This document shows, one piece after another, positions 61,429 through 64,000 of a stretch of DNA of 64,000 nt. This DNA comes from Paludibacteraceae bacterium (GTDB lineage Bacteria; Bacteroidota; Bacteroidia; Bacteroidales; Paludibacteraceae): NCBI GenBank assembly GCA_017527905.1, contig JAFXPK010000031.1, positions 1 to 64,000 on the forward strand, given 5' to 3'. The notes below the pieces were generated by a model that was not told the DNA's origin, did not search any database, and worked only from the letters and a program-made list of their open reading frames with translations. Every line of letters starts with the position of its first letter. Positions within the stretch are counted from its first letter, which is position 1. The position numbers were made by a program, and so were the translations under genes.

Positions 61429-61587
61429 TTATCTCTTTACAGCGTACTCGTCAGAAACTGTGAGCTTCTTTCTGCCATGAGCCCTGCGAGATGCCAATAC
61501 TCTACGTCCGTTTGCAGTCTCCATTCTTGAGCGGAAACCGTGCTTGTTCTTTCTCTTTCTAATAGAGGGTTGAAATGTTCTTTTCAT
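61429..61587 (-). CDS. rpmH: 50S ribosomal protein L34
   Basis: A 52-residue basic ribosomal protein: [42 protein letters not shown]. The full family signature is present. It has its own promoter 60 bases upstream. The usual rnpA neighbour is absent. Confidence 0.97.
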   Translation of the reverse strand: MKRTFQPSIRKRKNKHGFRSRMETANGRRVLASRRAHGRKKLTVSDEYAVKR

Positions 61588-61647
61588 TGCCGTGTATTAT
61601 TATTATTTATATTATTTCTTCTAATTTTCACTCCCAAAATCGGATTG

Positions 61648-61678
61648 CAAAGATAGACCTTTTATCTGACATTTCAAA
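61648..61678 (-). promoter_or_regulatory. Promoter of rpmH
   Basis: On the minus strand TTTG, a 19-base spacer and TATCTTTG: a near-ideal match. Confidence 0.8.
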
Positions 61679-61704
61679 TTGTTAATAACTTTTTCTTCCT
61701 GCTC

Positions 61705-62751
61705 TCATCGTTTTTTTTCGATATATTTATCCAATTTGCTGATTATCACGTCATTGTCTATTCCGTTCAGACAAGCGTAATCATTTCTCGCGCAAGGCTT
61801 CTTACCGTAAATGGAGCAAGGGCGGCAAGGCAAGTCCAGCTGCACAGCGTCCGACGGGTCTTGTCCGAACCCATAGAAACCCGCGCAAGGATGGGTAGCG
61901 CCCCATACTGAAACGACAGGCGTGCCGACGAGCGAGGCAAGGTGCATGTTAGACGAATCCATGGAGAGCAGCACGTCACAATGGTTCAGGACCTGGATCT
62001 CCTCGACAAGCGAAAACTTGCCCGCCATAGAGAGCGTATTGCGGTATTTGCCCGTCCAAGCATTGAAGGTCTCCGTCTCCGCCTTTCCTCCTCCGAACAG
62101 CAGGATCTGCGTGTCACCCCGCTCCGCATAATGGGCGACGATCTGCTCGGTCTTCTCCAAAGGGAGGATCTTGCCCGCATGTTGGGCGAAAGGCGCTATG
62201 GCGATGCGGTGGGCCATGTCCGTTTGGATCACCTTGGCGATGCGCTCCGGAAGGGCAGTCTCCTTAGGCATCAACCCGTTGAAGTCCATGGCGAAAGGAT
62301 ATCCGGCCGCCTCAAACACCTCGACGTACCTCATCACCGATGTCTTCAGTTGCTTCCTTTCTTTGTTTTGGGCGGACACGAGCATTTTCTTCTCCTTCCT
62401 TCCCTTGTCTATGACATACGTCTCCTTCCCCGACATCTTGACCATGGTCCTCAGCTCCTTACTGCGGATCACGTCATGGAGGTCAATCATCTTCTCGAAA
62501 GAGAAATCTTTCTTAATGCGTTTGTAGAGCTTAACCATACCGAAGAGGCCCTTATAGGTGTTCTTCGTATCCACAGGCAGGAAGGTCACCCGCTCCATTC
62601 CCTCGAACAAAGAGGAGAGCCGGGGCGACGACAACATGATGACGCCCATCTTCGGGTATGCCTTCAAAAAAGAGGCGATAACAGGAACTGTCATCGCCAC
62701 GTCTCCCATAGCGGAAAGCCTCATCACCAAAAGATTCTTCCTCGCTTCCAT
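61705..62751 (-). CDS. Glycosyltransferase family 9 (heptosyltransferase-like)
   Basis: A GT-B transferase of 348 residues that probably adds a sugar to the lipopolysaccharide core at the inner membrane. The N terminus LLVMRLSAMGDVAMTVPVIASFL and the C-terminal LLSMDSSNMHLASLVGTPVVSVWGATHP match the ADP-heptose:LPS transferase family. The Cys-rich CRPCSIYGKKPCARNDYACL near the end is typical of Bacteroidales members. It follows DUF4254 by 12 bases, a conserved pairing. Confidence 0.93.
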   Translation of the reverse strand: MEARKNLLVMRLSAMGDVAMTVPVIASFLKAYPKMGVIMLSSPRLSSLFEGMERVTFLPVDTKNTYKGLFGMVKLYKRIKKDFSFEKMIDLHDVIRSKELRTMVKMSGKETYVIDKGRKEKKMLVSAQNKERKQLKTSVMRYVEVFEAAGYPFAMDFNGLMPKETALPERIAKVIQTDMAHRIAIAPFAQHAGKILPLEKTEQIVAHYAERGDTQILLFGGGKAETETFNAWTGKYRNTLSMAGKFSLVEEIQVLNHCDVLLSMDSSNMHLASLVGTPVVSVWGATHPCAGFYGFGQDPSDAVQLDLPCRPCSIYGKKPCARNDYACLNGIDNDVIISKLDKYIEKKR

Positions 62752-62763
62752 CTCGCCTGATTA

Positions 62764-63369
62764 TTATTTCCGCCCGTAAAGAACCGGGTTCAGATTAGGG
62801 TCGTTGTACATCTTCATCTGCTTGTAGACTTTCATGTAACGGTCTCCGTTCTCGATATCCTTGATGAGCTGGTCGATCGCGGAGGACAAGTCCTTGCGCT
62901 GCTCCAGCAACACGTCCAGTTTCTTCTGGCAAGCTGACACATGGTCCGCGGAGACATCCTTCCTCTCCACCTCCTTGCGCATATGGTAAATCTTCAGGGA
63001 AAGGATGGAAAGGCGGTCGATGGCCCACGCCGGACTCTCCGTGTTAATGACCGCGGTCGGCTTCACGGAAACGGACGAATATTTCTCCAAGAAGTAACTG
63101 TCGATACGCTCAACCAAGTCCGTTCTGTCTTGATTAGATTTGTCGATCCTACGTTTGATGGACAAAGCCTCAACCGGGTCTATTTCAGGATTTCGGATGA
63201 TATCCTCCAAGTGCCATTGCACAGTATCAATCCAGTTCTTCACATACAACACATTCTCTATGGTCTGTGCCGGATACGGATTTTTCATGACGGCATCCAC
63301 ATCGTCTGTCTTATGGTAATCTGCAACCGCTGCGTCGAACAGCACGTTTGCTTCTTGACTGAAACTCAT
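62764..63369 (-). CDS. DUF4254 family protein
   Basis: A 201-residue helical protein. The DUF4254 signature is recognisable in NVLYVKNWIDTVQWHLEDIIRNPEIDP and KRRIDKSNQDRTDLVERID. Function unknown, but it regularly lies directly upstream of a heptosyltransferase gene as here, suggesting a part in LPS assembly. Confidence 0.85.
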   Translation of the reverse strand: MSFSQEANVLFDAAVADYHKTDDVDAVMKNPYPAQTIENVLYVKNWIDTVQWHLEDIIRNPEIDPVEALSIKRRIDKSNQDRTDLVERIDSYFLEKYSSVSVKPTAVINTESPAWAIDRLSILSLKIYHMRKEVERKDVSADHVSACQKKLDVLLEQRKDLSSAIDQLIKDIENGDRYMKVYKQMKMYNDPNLNPVLYGRK

Positions 63370-63386
63370 ATCTGTAAAATTTTCCG

Positions 63387-63394
63387 CAAAGATA
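63387..63394 (-). promoter_or_regulatory. Promoter -7 motif for DUF4254-GT9
   Basis: TATCTTTG on the minus strand, 17 bases before the ATG at 63369; no clear -33 element. Confidence 0.5.
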
Positions 63395-63463
63395 GATAAA
63401 AATTTAATAAAGAACGACGAGTCCAGACAAGTTCTTCTCGACAGACACCTCTTAGGGGGATAG

Positions 63464-63499
63464 AAAAAAGGGAGGAATATCAGTTTGAATATTCCTCCC
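63464..63499 (-). terminator. Terminator of the rhodanese-like gene
   Basis: GGGAGGAATAT and ATATTCCTCCC, a perfect 11-bp stem, followed on the minus strand by T6, 22 bases past the stop. Confidence 0.9.
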
Positions 63500-63521
63500 C
63501 GCTATACCTAACTTCCACCCG

Positions 63522-63971
63522 TTACTCTGTAGGCAAACCTTCCTTTACCCAAGCATTGTAGCCTCCTACCATTAGAGACACGGAAGTGAACTTGCAGGCC
63601 AACTGTCCAGGAACCGCCATTCCGTTCGTTCCGAAAGCATCATTGCCTCCATACACGAACAAAGGAATCTGCGTATCGAAAACTGCCATTACCTTATCCA
63701 CATATGCGCAATTGCCGCCCGTACCATTCAAATCCACGACAGAGACTGGAATATTAACCGCATTTGGAAGATGACCCTTGTCATATTCCTCCTTGGAACG
63801 ATAATCCACCAACTGAAGGGTGCTTTGCCTCTCGATAGCGTTCTTGAACAAGACAGCTTCCGCCTTCTCGTGATGACAAAGATCCTCACTACCCGAACCC
63901 TTGTTACAAGAAACAAGACCGCTCAAGCAAATACCGGCAAGCGCCATAATAATAACTCTTACTTTCTTCAT
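63522..63971 (-). CDS. Rhodanese-like domain lipoprotein, catalytic Cys absent
   Basis: A 149-residue periplasmic lipoprotein. The signal peptide ends in the lipobox LSGLVSC (Cys22). The rhodanese fold follows: LQLVDYRSKEEYDKGHLPNAVNIPV, then IPLFVYGGNDAFGTNGMAV where an active rhodanese has a Cys-led loop (VYCxxGxR); here Gly-Gly-Asn replaces it, so it is probably not a sulfurtransferase. It ends with the typical LMVGGYNAWVKEGLP. Upstream is the window edge. Confidence 0.88.
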   Translation of the reverse strand: MKKVRVIIMALAGICLSGLVSCNKGSGSEDLCHHEKAEAVLFKNAIERQSTLQLVDYRSKEEYDKGHLPNAVNIPVSVVDLNGTGGNCAYVDKVMAVFDTQIPLFVYGGNDAFGTNGMAVPGQLACKFTSVSLMVGGYNAWVKEGLPTE

Positions 63972-64000
63972 CTTTTTAATCTCCTATTATATAAGCTTTT

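Overview
The window reads as a chromosomal segment of a polysaccharide-degrading Bacteroidales (phylum Bacteroidota). Three lines of evidence support this. The primary-sigma promoters have the Bacteroidota form, TAnnTTTG at -7 with TTG or TTTG about 17-20 bases upstream. Several families are typical of the order (DUF3256, DUF3822, DUF4250, DUF4254, a PASTA-rluD pair, an RprXY-like two-component system). The GH5 enzyme carries a type IX secretion type C-terminal sorting domain. No rRNA, tRNA or CRISPR array was recognised, and genus cannot be told from this sequence alone.

Layout. 1-6.7 kb is an accessory island, all on the minus strand: two paralogous winged-helix AAA ATPases, a PD-(D/E)XK nuclease, a protein with a uracil-glycosylase-like signature, two small orphan genes, a decayed RhuM-type gene and several short repeat families. 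6.8-16 kb is mostly core: thyA, an 81-bp G-rich tandem repeat, rpsO, a dCMP deaminase-ctpA pair, an ATPase/RecD-like helicase pair, and a tight run of a membrane protein, DUF3822, rsmD and folB. 16-34 kb holds an MscS channel, CstA, a FemAB-like transferase, a DUF3256 gene with a large alpha-2-macroglobulin lipoprotein, a TM2-DUF2752-M48 operon, a family 2 glycosyltransferase, trpB2 with a complete-looking tryptophan attenuator, and a rhomboid protease. 34-45 kb holds a GH43 enzyme with two CBM6-like modules, argC, a repeat-flanked DUF4143 ATPase, the two-component system and a KefB-like antiporter.

45-58 kb has a 1411-residue 2-hydroxyacyl-CoA dehydratase/activase fusion, two tandem S74-like surface proteins, a cluster of dispersed palindromic repeats and two paired palindromes, the GH5 cellulase, another secreted protein and a serine hydrolase. 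58-64 kb has rubrerythrin and rubredoxin, an apparent sigma-54-driven small RNA, rluD-PASTA, DUF4250, rpmH, a heptosyltransferase-DUF4254 pair and a rhodanese-like lipoprotein lacking the usual catalytic cysteine.

The most notable observations are the tryptophan attenuator ahead of stand-alone trpB2 (leader peptide with adjacent Trp codons plus terminator and antiterminator pairings); the sigma-54 promoter that appears to drive only a roughly 165-nt terminated RNA with a UCUCCUU loop; the DUF4143 ATPase whose start codon lies in the last unit of an exact 40-bp repeat and which is followed by 33-bp repeats; and the AAA/nuclease island with its covarying duplicate terminators. All calls are from reading the sequence; no database search was run.
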